Source: Hirundichthys speculiger (lineage: Eukaryota > Chordata > Actinopteri > Beloniformes > Exocoetidae). Taken from it: a stretch of DNA of 64,000 nt. Shown here in pieces: positions 44,552-58,100 of the stretch. The position numbers and the translations under genes were made by a program. Position 1 is the stretch's first letter. Every line of letters starts with the position of its first letter. Under the pieces are notes generated by a model that was not told the origin of the DNA, made no database searches, and saw only the letters and a program-made list of their open reading frames with translations. The DNA lies in NCBI GenBank assembly GCA_018398805.1, contig JAGFBZ010000860.1:1028821-1092820 (forward strand). The letters are read 5' to 3'.

Positions 44552-46870
44552 ATTTTTAAGATGGGCAGCCAGTGGATGGTGATGAAATATTTGCTGAATA
44601 TGATGAAAAGCCTTGGTTGGAAATGGCACAGAATAGCATACCCTGCCTTTAATCTGGCACAGTTCTGTGTTATTGAAGGTGCTTTTCTTTTCTTTTTTTG
44701 TTTCTGTTGAAAGAATTGCAGTTTTATCCTTTAATTCTTTCCCGTTACATTAACAGCATCATTTCCTCCTTCATTTCAGAGCCAGCTCAACCATGGAAGC
44801 TCACCGTGTGTCTGTGTCCTCGGCTGGTTGAAAGGGGCCCGAGTGGCTGAGTTTGATGTGTTTACAAGCAGTAACAACTATTCCTATGGCACAACTTAAA
44901 GGTTTTATGGCCTATTTAGGGTATCAAACCAGAGATGAACAGTCGGCCAATTAGAAATGTTAATCTCTGCAAGCCCTGGCTCAAGTCCTGGGTAATCTCA
45001 GTAGTACCACTTCCCTGTCAGGGGTCCCCCAGAAATCTGCTTAGACGCTGATTCCTCTAAATGTGGATGGGGCTGAGGAAAAGACTCACTAAAAGTGGTG
45101 TTTCATGGTGTTTTAATGCATCTATTGCTGACCCATTGTCTTTGTTTAGCTATCCATTTCCTTTTGTGCTGCATGTGAGGCCCCTTCTGCATCTGTCGGT
45201 GTCACAACCTCCGCCAGTTCCACTCGATATAACCTACAAGCAAGGGACTCCACTGGGTCTTCTGCAGGCAGCCAGGAGAGATGGCGGAAAGAGAGTTCAC
45301 GCTTCCAGGAAGGATGCTGGAAGACAACAGTAATTGGCTCGGCCAGACAAAGAGAGAGGGTGAGAAGGAGAGGACAGAAAAACAATGAGAAGGAGAGTTT
45401 AGGATGGGAGGATTCCAGGAAGGGAGAAAAAGCCAAAGAGGTATAGGAGGAAACTACAGACTGAGACGTAGGAGTGTGTTTACCGAGCTAAAAGAGCAAA
45501 GTGTTTCTGATTGTAAAGGAAAATAGAGACATAACTTAACGACGCAGAGAAAAAGAGAGAGGGAAAGAAAACAGAGGGATGAAATAAAGAGCCACGTCAA
45601 AGACAACAGGAGGCCAACGAAAACCAGGCAGCCACTTCCATTACCAGGTCCTCTCTTAACAGGAGGGGAAGTCAGGCTGGAACAAATTGACAGTAATTGC
45701 ACACAATCTGTCTTCAGAGCTCAATCACTTTGCCCTACAGGGACCATTGGTGAAACACTTCCCTCAGACTAATCTAATAACCTTCCCGCTCGCCCCTCTC
45801 CCTACGGAGATGTTACCTTTCACCTTCAACATGGACATTTTCATGATGGAGAAAGGAAACATTAATGTGAATTGGTCATCATTAACCGCCTGCATAATGA
45901 ACTTCGCGTCTATTTGCATGCAATATTAAACAGAGCGAGTTGTAACTCCGACTCCACAATTTACCTTCTTTAAGCCGCCCATCAAGATGGAGACAGATCT
46001 CATCACCATGAACCTTTTTGTTTTCTTTCATCACCAACCCAGTAAATATTAAAAAGTGCATTTATTTCTAATATGAAAATATCAAAGTCTATTCTAAAGG
46101 GCACAGTGAGACTCTTTTCAGTTCGTTCCAAAACAATTCAGTAGCTCCAAACGGGTTTTTCCGCTCAAACACCTTTTTTAATATTTCCCACAAACGTCTT
46201 TAAGCCAACATTTTCCACTTGGCTGAAATTATTGAAATGTCTAGTTTGGTAATAACGGGGGCGATGTGTATCAATGCAGCCGCGCAAGGAGGTATTTACC
46301 AACACCAGATAAAGTCTCATTGTCACCTTTCACAGCTGTTACCTGCTGAGAATCTCATTGTCATTTTGACTTCAATTAAAATTAATTTCCTGTGCAGTTT
46401 AATATCTTATGTTACAAGAGATATTGGCATCCTGAGCAGGATCTTATTAGTGATCAATTTGTTCCTCTGCTGTGCATCACTGTCAGTTTAAATGTCTGTC
46501 CGACGGATGTCTGTGACCATATGGGGGGCCTTTTATCAACATTCAATACCAGCCTCTAAAATCTTAAAAGGAGAAGAAACAGACCACATGGTTTACATGT
46601 GACGTAGCCGGCTCGCCATTAGGATGCTTCAAAGTTACTGTCTGCAGTGGAGTGTTTTAAAATCCAGGCCAGCTGACTCTCTGAGCTGCAAGAGAATGGC
46701 ACGCATGAGAGGAATCGGTACCAACTGTGTGTAGCCGTGCGGCGGATGGGGGCGAAACTGCCAAGCTGCAAGGGTCATCGAGTGCAATTAGCGTCCAGGC
46801 TCCGTCTGCGCTGCAATACAAAACTGTTCGGGTTTTTAAGACGTGCACATCCCCAAAAAGGTGTAAATCC
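44552..46870. other. Repeat-poor interval, possible conserved non-coding DNA
   Basis: No coding gene or transposon was recognised. The subregion 45680-46520 is high-complexity and holds motifs that resemble transcription-factor sites, such as AGATAA, CAGCTG, ACCTTTCAC and clustered TTAATT/AATTAA words near 46365-46400. This would suit a regulatory element, but motif resemblance alone is weak evidence. The small frames here look incidental. Confidence 0.35.
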
Positions 46871-47067
46871 AATTGCATGTATAGTGGAAGTCCCACCTGC
46901 TTTCAAAGTGAGACTTTAAAATCCAACCATATATGCAATTCGAAGGCACTTCCAGTGAATACTATAGTTAGCAATAACAATATTAATTGCATTTATAGTG
47001 GAAGTCCCACCTGCTTTCAAAGGTGAGACTTTGAAATCCTACCTTATATGCAATTTGAATGCACTTC
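46871..47067 (+). repeat. 115-bp satellite, diverged left-edge monomers
   Basis: These are the first 1.7 units of the satellite. They differ from the main array at several positions: CAAAGTGAG in place of CAAAGGTGAG, CCAACCATAT in place of CCTACCATAT, GCATTTATAG in place of GCATGTATAG, and TTTGAATGC in place of TTCGAATGC. The left boundary falls at AATTGCAT, the first base of the monomer's inverted repeat. The second unit breaks off after GAATGCACTTC into the minisatellite. Confidence 0.93.
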
Positions 47068-49165
47068 AGAGACTGCAACATCATTGTCAGAAACTGAATC
47101 ATCATCTGAGACTGCATCATCATCCTCAGAGAATGCATCTTCATCATCAGAGACTGCATCATCATCATCAGAGACTGCATCATCATCATCAGAGACTGCA
47201 TCATCATCGTCAGAGACTGCATCATCATCATCAGAAACTGCATCATCATCATCAGAGACTGCATCATCAGCAGAAACTGCATCATCATCAACAGAGATTG
47301 CATCATCATCAGCAGAGACTGCATCATCATCGTCAGACACTTCATCATCAGAGACTGCATCATCATCGTCAGACACTGCATCATCAACTGAGACTGCATC
47401 ATCATCACATATTACATCACTATCCTCAGAGACTGCATCATCATCATCATCAGAGAGTGCATCATCATCATCATCAGAGAGTGCATCATCATCAACAGAG
47501 ACTGCATCATCATCGTCACATACTGCATCATCATCATCAGAGACTGCATCATCATCGTCAGACACTGCATCATCAACAGAGACTGCATCATCATCATCAC
47601 ATACTGCATCATCATCATCAGAGACTGCATCATCATCGTCAGACACTGCGTCATCAACAGAGGCTGCATCATCATCATCAGAGACTGCATAATTATCCTC
47701 AGAGACTGCATCATCATCACATACTGCATCATCATCATCATATACTGCATCATCATCATCAGAGACTGCATCATCATCGTCAGACACTGCATCATCAACA
47801 GAGACTGCATCATCATCATCAGAGACTGCATCATCATCGTCAGACACTGCATCATAAACAGAGACTGCATCATCATCATCAGAGACTGCATCATCAACAG
47901 AGACTGCATCATCATCATCAGAGACTGCATCATCAACACAGACTGCATCATCATCCTCAGAGACTGCATCATCATCCTCAGAGACTGCATCATCATCATC
48001 ATCAAAGACTGCATCATCATCATCATCAAAGACTGCATCATCATCATCAGAGACTGCATCATCAACAGAGACTGCATCATCATCATCAGAGACTGCATCA
48101 TCAACACAGACTGCATCATCATCCTCAGAGACTGCATCATCATCCTCAGAGACTGCATCATCATCATCATCAAAGACTGCATCATCATCATCATCAAAGA
48201 CTGCATCATCATCATCAGAGACTGCATCATCAGCAGAAACTGCATCATCATCAACAGAGATTGCATCATCATCATCAGAGACTGCATCATCATCATCAGA
48301 CACTGCATCATCAACAGAGACTGCATCGTCATCACATATTACATCACTATCCTGAGAGACTGCATCATCATCATCAGAGATTGCATCATCATCAACAGAG
48401 AGTGCATCATCATCAACAGAGACTGCATCATCATCATCAGAGACTGCATCATCATCCTCAGAGACTGCATCATCATCATCAGAGACTGCATCATCATCAT
48501 CAGAGACTGCATCATCATCCTCAGAGACTGCATCATAAACACAGACTGCATCATCATCTTCAGAGACTGCATCATCATTCTCAGAGACTGCATCATCATC
48601 ACATACTACATCATCATCATCAGAGACTGCATCATCAACAGAGACTGCATCATCAACACAGACTGCATCATCATCTTCAGAAACTGCATCATCATCCTCA
48701 GAGACTGCATCATCATCATTAGAGACTGCATCATTTAAAGAGACTGCATCATCATCAACAGAGAGTGCATCATCGTCATCAGAGACTGCACCATCATCCT
48801 CAGACTGCATCATCATCAGAGACTGCATCATCAACACAGACTGCATCATCATCACATACTACATCATCATCAATCAATCAATCAATCAATGTTTATTTGT
48901 ATAGCCCTTTACAACACAAAAGGTGACCAAAGTGCTTTCCATTAAGATCCACATTAAAACAAAACACTTTAAAATCGACATAACAATATAATTAAAATTA
49001 ACTTAAAAATATCTCATATCTCATATCTTAAAAATATCATCCTCAGAGACTGCATCTTCATCATCAGAGACTGCATCATCATCCTCAGAGACTGCATCAT
49101 CAACACAGACTGCATCATCATCATCACATACTGCATCATCATCATCAGAGACTGCAAAATCAGTT
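47068..49165 (+). repeat. GACTGC(ATC)n minisatellite embedded in a satellite monomer
   Basis: The array is built mostly from the 21-bp unit GACTGCATCATCATCATCAG plus A, with 18- and 24-bp forms made by losing or gaining ATC triplets, and frequent swaps such as CAGAGA to CAACAGAGA, CACATACT and CGTCAGACA. Because unit lengths are nearly all multiples of three and stops are rare, very long open frames exist on both strands: 46998-48722 plus (His/Gln/Leu/Arg repeats) and 47044-48855 minus (DDDDAVS repeats). These follow from the periodicity, with no start context or unique domain to support a gene. The array is interrupted by a LINE tail at 48872-49037. Confidence 0.93.
48872..49037 (-). mobile_element. 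LINE 3'-tail insertion inside the minisatellite
   Basis: On the minus strand this is the same sequence as the end of the LINE fragment at 42829: GGAAAGCACTTTGGTCACC, GGGCTATACAAATAAACATT and a (TGAT)n tail. Only about 165 bp are present, so it is strongly 5'-truncated. The ATCA-type tail merges with the ATC-type host repeat, so the exact junction and any target duplication are ambiguous. Confidence 0.85.
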
Positions 49166-52100
49166 CTACTGTTCAGAATAACAATATTAATTGCATGTAT
49201 AGTGGAAGTCCCACCTGCTTTCAAAAATGAGATTTTAAAATCCTACCATATATGCAATTCAAATGCACTTCCTGGGAATACTATAGTTAACAATAACAAT
49301 ATTAATTGCATGTATAGTGGAAGTCCCACCTGCTTTCAAAGGTGAGACTTGAAAATCCTACCATATATGCAATTCGAATGCACTTCCTGGGAATCCTACA
49401 GTTCAGAATAACAATATTAATTGCATGTATAGTGGAAGTCCCACCTGCTTTCAAAGGTGAGACTTTAAAATCCTACCATATATGCAATTCGAATGCACTT
49501 CCTGGGAATACTATAGTTTACAATAACAATATTAATTGCATGTATAGTGGAAGTCCCACCTGCTTTCAAAGGTGAGACTTTAAAATCCTACCATATATGC
49601 AATTCGAATGCACTTCCTGGGAATCCTACAGTTCAGAATAACAATATTAATTGCATGTATAGTGGAAGTCCCACCTGCTTTCAAAGGTGAGACTTGAAAA
49701 TCCTACCATATATGCAATTCGAATGCACTTCCAGGGAATCCTACAGTTCAGAATAACAATATTAATTGCATGTATAGTGGAAGTCCCACCTGCTTTCAAA
49801 GGTGAGACTTTAAAATCCTACCATATATGCAATTCGAATGCACTTCCTGGGAATACTATAGTTAACAATAACAATATTAATTGCATGTATAGTGGAAGTC
49901 CCACCTGCTTTCAAAGGTGAGACTTGAAAATCCTACCATATATGCAATTCGAATGCACTTCCTGGGAATCCTACAGTTCAGAATAACAATATTAATTGCA
50001 TGTATAGTGGAAGTCCCACCTGCTTTCAAAGGTGAGACTTTAAAATCCTACCATATATGCAATTCGAATGCACTTCCAGGGAATCCTACAGTTCAGAATA
50101 ACAATATTAATTGCATGTATAGTGGAAGTCCCACCTGCTTTCAAAGGTGAGACTTTAAAATCCTACCATATATGCAATTCGAATGCACTTCCTGGGAATC
50201 CTACAGTTCAGAATAACAATATTAATTGCATGTATAGTGGAAGTCCCACCTGCTTTCAAAGGTGAGACTTGAAAATCCTACCATATATGCAATTCGAATG
50301 CACTTCCTGGGAATACTATAGTTAACAATAACAATATTAATTGCATGTATAGTGGAAGTCCCACCTGCTTTCAAAGGTGAGACTTTAAAATCCTACCATA
50401 TATGCAATTCGAATGCACTTCCTGGGAATTACATAGTTCACAATAACAATATTAATTGCATGTATAGTGGAAGTCCCACCTGCTTTCAAAGGTGAGACTT
50501 GAAAATCCTACCATATATGCAATTCGAATGCACTTCCTGGGAATCCTACAGTTCAGAATAACAATATTAATTGCATGTATAGTGGAAGTCCCACCTGCTT
50601 TCAAAGGTGAGACTTTAAAATCCTACCATATATGCAATTCGAATGCACTTCCTGGGAATACGATAGTTAACAATAACAATATTAATTGCATGTATAGTGG
50701 AAGTCCCACCTGCTTTCAAAGGTGAGACTTTAAAATCCTACCATATATATGCAATTCGAATGCACTTCCTGGGAATCCTACAGTTCAGAATAACAATATT
50801 AATTGCATGTATAGTGGAAGTCCCACCTGCTTTCAAAGGTGAGACTTGAAAAATCCTACCATATATGCAATTCGAATGCACTTCCTGGGAATCCTACAGT
50901 TCAGAAATAACAATATTAATTGCATGTATAGTGGAAGTCCCACCTGCTTTCAAAGGTGAGACTTTAAAATCCTACCATATATGCAATTCGAATGCACTTC
51001 CTGGGAATCCTACAGTTCATAACAATATTAATTGCATGTATAGTGGAAGTCCCACCTGCTTTCAAAGGTGAGACTTTAAAATCCTACCATATATGCAATT
51101 CGAATGCACTTCCTGGGAATCCTATAGTTCACAATAACAATATTAATTGCATGTATAGTGGAAGTCCCACCTGCTTTCAAAGGTGAGACTTGAAAATCCT
51201 ACCATATATGCAATTCGAATGCACTTCCTGGGAATCCTACAGTTCAGAAATAACAATATTAATTGCATGTATAGTGGAAGTCCCACCTGCTTTCAAAGGT
51301 GAGACTTGAAAATCCTACCATATATGCAATTCGAATGCACTTCCTGGGAATACTATAGTTAACAATAACAATATTAATTGCATGTATAGTGGAAGTCCCA
51401 CCTGCTTTCAAAGGTGAGACTTGAAAATCCTACCATATATGCAATTCGAATGCACTTCCTGGGAATCCTACAGTTCAGAATAACAATATTAATTGCATGT
51501 ATAGTGGAAGTCCCACCTGCTTTCAAAGGTGAGACTTAAAAAATCCTACCATATATGCAATTCGAATGCACTTCCTGGGAATCCTACAGTTCAGAATAAC
51601 AATATTAATTGCATGTATAGTGGAAGTCCCACCTGCTTTCAAAGGTGAGACTTTAAAATCCTACCATATATGCAATTCGAATGCACTTCCTGGGAATCCT
51701 ACAGTTCAGAATAACAATATTAATTGCATGTATAGTGGAAGTCCCACCTGCTTTCAAAGGTGAGACTTGAAAATCCTACCATATATGCAATTCGAATGCA
51801 CTTCCTGGGAATCCTATAGTTAACAATAACAATATTAATTGCATGTATAGTGGAAGTCCCACCTGCTTTCAAAGGTGAGACTTGAAAATCCTACCATATA
51901 TGCAATTCGAATGCACTTCCTGGGAATCCTACAGTTCAGAATAACAATATTAATTGCATGTATAGTGGAAGTCCCACCTGCTTTCAAAGGTGAGACTTGA
52001 AAATCCTACCATATATGCAATTCGAATGCACTTCCTGGGAATACGATAGTTAACAATAACAATATTAATTGCATGTATAGTGGAAGTCCCACCTGCTTTC

Positions 52101-55100
52101 AAAGGTGAGACTTGAAAATCCTACCATATATGCAATTCGAATGCACTTCCTGGGAATCCTACAGTTCAGAATAACAATATTAATTGCATGTATAGTGGAA
52201 GTCCCACCTGCTTTCAAAGGTGAGACTTGAAAATCCTACCATATATGCAATTCGAATGCACTTCCAGGGAATCCTACAGTTCAGAATAACAATATTAATT
52301 GCATGTATAGTGGAAGTCCCACCTGCTTTCAAAGGTGAGACTTGAAAATCCTACCATATATGCAATTCGAATGCACTTCCTGGGAATCCTACAGTTCAGA
52401 ATAACAATATTAATTGCATGTATAGTGGAAGTCCCACCTGCTTTCAAAGGTGAGACTTGAAAATCCTACCATATATGCAATTCGAATGCACTTCCTGGGA
52501 ATCCTACAGTTCACAATAACAATATTAATTGCATGTATAGTGGAAGTCCCACCTGCTTTCAAAGGTGAGACTTGAAAATCCTACCATATATGCAATTCGA
52601 ATGCACTTCCTGGGAATCCTACAGTTCAGAATAACAATATTAATTGCATGTATAGTGGAAGTCCCACCTGCTTTCAAAGGTGAGACTTGAAAATCCTACC
52701 ATATATGCAATTCGAATGCACTTCCTGGGAATCCTACAGTTCAGAATAACAATATTAATTGCATGTATAGTGGAAGTCCCACCTGCTTTCAAAGGTGAGA
52801 CTTTAAAATCCTACCATATATGCAATTCGAATGCACTTCCTGGGAATCCTACAGTTCAAATAACAATATTAATTGCATGTATAGTGGAAGTCCCACCTGC
52901 TTTCAAAGGTGAGACTTGAAAATCCTACCATATATGCAATTCGAATGCACTTCCTGGGAATCCTACAGTTCAGAATAACAATATTAATTGCATGTATAGT
53001 GGAAGTCCCACCTGCTTTCAAAGGTGAGACTTTAAAATCCTACCATATATGCAATTCGAATGCACTTCCTGGGAATCCTATAGTTCAGAATAACAATATT
53101 AATTGCATGTATAGTGGAAGTCCCACCTGCTTTCAAAGGTGAGACTTGAAAATCCTACCATATATGCAATTCGAATGCACTTCCTGGGAATCCTACAGTT
53201 CAGAATAACAATATTAATTGCATGTATAGTGGAAGTCCCACCTGCTTTCAAAGGTGAGACTTGAAAATCCTACCATATATGCAATTCGAATGCACTTCCT
53301 GGGAATCCTACAGTTCAGAATAACAATATTAATTGCATGTATAGTGGAAGTCCCACCTGCTTTCAAAGGTGAGACTTTAAAATCCTACCATATATGCAAT
53401 TCGAATGCACTTCCTGGGAATACTATAGTTAACAATAACAATATTAATTGCATGTATAGTGGAAGTCCCACCTGCTTTCAAAGGTGAGACTTGAAAATCC
53501 TACCATATATGCAATTCGAATGCACTTCCAGGGAATCCTACAGTTCAGAATAACAATATTAATTGCATGTATAGTGGAAGTCCCACCTGCTTTCAAAGGT
53601 GAGACTTTAAAATCCTACCATATATGCAATTCGAATGCACTTCCTGGGAATACGATAGTTAACAATAACAATATTAATTGCATGTATAGTGGAAGTCCCA
53701 CCTGCTTTCAAAGGTGAGACTTGAAAATCCTACCATATATGCAATTCGAATGCACTTCCTGGGAATCCTACAGTTCAGAATAACAATATTAATTGCATGT
53801 ATAGTGGAAGTCCCACCTGCTTTCAAAGGTGAGACTTTAAAATCCTACCATATATGCAATTCGAATGCACTTCCTGGGAATCCTACAGTTCAGAATAACA
53901 ATATTAATTGCATGTATAGTGGAAGTCCCACCTGCTTTCAAAGGTGAGACTTGAAAATCCTACCATATATGCAATTCGAATGCACTTCCTGGGAATCCTA
54001 CAGTTCAGAATAACAATATTAATTGCATGTATAGTGGAAGTCCCACCTGCTTTCAAAGGTGAGACTTGAAAATCCTACCATATATGCAATTCGAATGCAC
54101 TTCCAGGGAATCCTACAGTTCAAAATAACAATATTAATTGCATGTATAGTGGAAGTCCCACCTGCTTTCAAAGGTGAGACTTTAAAAATCCTACCATATA
54201 TGCAATTCGAATGCACTTCCTGGGAATCCTACAGTTCAGAATAACAATATTAATTGCATGTATAGTGGAAGTCCCACCTGCTTTCAAAGGTGAGACTTGA
54301 AAATCCTACCATATATGCAATTCGAATGCACTTCCTGGGAATCCTACAGTTCAGAATAACAATATTAATTGCATGTATAGTGGAAGTCCCACCTGCTTTC
54401 AAAGGTGAGACTTGAAAAATCCTACCATATATGCAATTCGAATGCACTTCCTGGGAATCCTATAGTTCAGAATAACAATATTAATTGCATGTATAGTGGA
54501 AGTCCCACCTGCTTTCAAAGGTGAGACTTTAAAATCCTACCATATATGCAATTCGAATGCACTTCCTGGGAATCCTACAGTTCAGAATAACAATATTAAT
54601 TGCATGTATAGTGGAAGTCCCACCTGCTTTCAAAGGTGAGACTTGAAAATCCTACCATATATGCAATTCGAATGCACTTCCTGGGAATCCTACAGTTCAG
54701 AATAACAATATTAATTGCATGTATAGTGGAAGTCCCACCTGCTTTCAAAGGTGAGACTTGAAAATCCTACCATATATGCAATTCGAATGCACTTCCTGGG
54801 AATCCTACAGTTCAGAATAACAATATTAATTGCATGTATAGTGGAAGTCCCACCTGCTTTCAAAGGTGAGACTTTAAAATCCTACCATATATGCAATTCG
54901 AATGCACTTCCTGGGAATCCTACAGTTCAGAAATAACAATATTAATTGCATGTATAGTGGAAGTCCCACCTGCTTTCAAAGGTGAGACTTGAAAATCCTA
55001 CCATATATGCAATTCGAATGCACTTCCTGGGAATCCTACAGTTCAGAATAACAATATTAATTGCATGTATAGTGGAAGTCCCACCTGCTTTCAAAGGTGA

Positions 55101-58100
55101 GACTTTAAAAAATCCTACCATATATGCAATTCGAATGCACTTCCTGGGAATACTATAGTTAACAATAACAATATTAATTGCATGTATAGTGGAAGTCCCA
55201 CCTGCTTTCAAAGGTGAGACTTGAAAATCCTACCATATATGCAATTCGAATGCACTTCCTGGGAATCCTACAGTTCAGAATAACAATATTAATTGCATGT
55301 ATAGTGGAAGTCCCACCTGCTTTCAAAGGTGAGACTTTAAAATCCTACCATATATGCAATTCGAATGCACTTCCTGGGAATCCTACAGTTCATAACAATA
55401 TTAATTGCATGTATAGTGGAAGTCCCACCTGCTTTCAAAGGTGAGACTTTAAAATCCTACCATATATGCAATTCGAATGCACTTCCTGGGAATCCTACAG
55501 TTCAGAAATAACAATATTAATTGCATGTATAGTGGAAGTCCCACCTGCTTTCAAAGGTGAGACTTGAAAATCCTACCATATATGCAATTCGAATGCACTT
55601 CCTGGGAATACCTACAGTTCACAATAACAATATTAATTGCATGTATAGTGGAAGTCCCACCTGCTTTCAAAGGTGAGACTTGAAAATCCTACCATATATG
55701 CAATTCGAATGCACTTCCTGGGAATCCTACAGTTCAGAATAACAATATTAATTGCATGTATAGTGGAAGTCCCACCTGCTTTCAAAGGTGAGACTTGAAA
55801 ATCCTACCATATATGCAATTCGAATGCACTTCCTGGGAATACTATAGTTCACAATAACAATATTAATTGCATGTATAGTGGAAGTCCCACCTGCTTTCAA
55901 AGGTGAGACTTGAAAATCCTACCATATATGCAATTCGAATGCACTTCCTGGGAATCCTACAGTTCAGAATACAATATTATTAATTGCATGTATAGTGGAA
56001 GTCCCACCTGCTTTCAAAGGTGAGACTTTAAAATCCTACCATATATGCAATTCGAATGCACTTCCTGGGAATCCTACAGTTCAGAATAACAATATTAATT
56101 GCATGTATAGTGGAAGTCCCACCTGCTTTCAAAGGTGAGACTTGAAAATCCTACCATATATGCAATTCGAATGCACTTCCTGGGAATCCTACAGTTCAGA
56201 ATAACAATATTAATTGCATGTATAGTGGAAGTCCCACCTGCTTTCAAAGGTGAGACTTGAAAATCCTACCATATATGCAATTCGAATGCACTTCCTGGGA
56301 ATCCTACAGTTCAGAATAACAATATTAATTGCATGTATAGTGGAAGTCCCACCTGCTTTCAAAGGTGAGACTTTAAAATCCTACCATATATGCAATTCGA
56401 ATGCACTTCCTGGGAATCCTACAGTTCAGAATAACAATATTAATTGCATGTATAGTGGAAGTCCCACCTGCTTTCAAAGGTGAGACTTGAAAATCCTACC
56501 ATATATGCAATTCGAATGCACTTCCAGGGAATCCTATAGTTCAGAATAACAATATTAATTGCATGTATAGTGGAAGTCCCACCTGCTTTCAAAGGTGAGA
56601 CTTGAAAATCCTACCATATATGCAATTCGAATGCACTTCCAGGGAATCCTACAGTTCAGAATAACAATATTAATTGCATGTATAGTGGAAGTCCCACCTG
56701 CTTTCAAAGGTGAGACTTGAAAATCCTACCATATATGCAATTCGAATGCACTTCCTGGGAATCCTACAGTTCAGAATAACAATATTAATTGCATGTATAG
56801 TGGAAGTCCCACCTGCTTTCAAAGGTGAGACTTGAAAATCCTACCATATATGCAATTCGAATGCACTTCCTGGGAATCCTACAGTTCAGAATAACAATAT
56901 TAATTGCATGTATAGTGGAAGTCCCACCTGCTTTCAAAGGTGAGACTTGAAAATCCTACCATATATGCAATTCGAATGCACTTCCTGGGAATCCTACAGT
57001 TCAGAATAACAATATTAATTGCATGTATAGTGGAAGTCCCACCTGCTTTCAAAGGTGAGACTTGAAAATCCTACCATATATGCAATTCGAATGCACTTCC
57101 TGGGAATCCTATAGTTCAGAATAACAATATTAATTGCATGTATAGTGGAAGTCCCACCTGCTTTCAAAGGTGAGACTTGAAAATCCTACCATATATGCAA
57201 TTCGAATGCACTTCCTGGGAATCCTACAGTTCAGAATAACAATATTAATTGCATGTATAGTGGAAGTCCCACCTGCTTTCAAAGGTGAGACTTTAAAATC
57301 CTACCATATATGCAATTCGAATGCACTTCCTGGGAATCCTACAGTTCAGAATAACAATATTAATTGCATGTATAGTGGAAGTCCCACCTGCTTTCAAAGG
57401 TGAGACTTGAAAATCCTACCATATATGCAATTCGAATGCACTTCCTGGGAATACGATAGTTAACAATAACAATATTAATTGCATGTATAGTGGAAGTCCC
57501 ACCTGCTTTCAAAGGTGAGACTTTAAAATCCTACCATATATGCAATTCGAATGCACTTCCTGGGAATCCTACAGTTCAGAATAACAATATTAATTGCATG
57601 TATAGTGGAAGTCCCACCTGCTTTCAAAGGTGAGACTTTAAAATCCTACCATATATGCAATTCGAATGCACTTCCTGGGAATACTATAGTTGACAATAAC
57701 AATATTAATTGCATGTATAGTGGAAGTCCCACCTGCTTTCAAAGGTGAGACTTTAAAATCCTACCATATATGCAATTCGAATGCACTTCCAGGGAATCCT
57801 ACAGTTCAGAATAACAATATTAATTGCATGTATAGTGGAAGTCCCACCTGCTTTCAAAGGTGAGACTTTAAAATCCTACCATATATGCAATTCGAATGCA
57901 CTTCCTGGGAATACGATAGTTAACAAATAACAATATTAATTGCATGTATAGTGGAAGTCCCACCTGCTTTCAAAGGTGAGACTTGAAAATCCTACCATAT
58001 ATGCAATTCGAATGCACTTCCTGGGAATCCTACAGTTCAAAATAACAATATTAATTGCATGTATAGTGGAAGTCCCACCTGCTTTCAAAGGTGAGACTTT

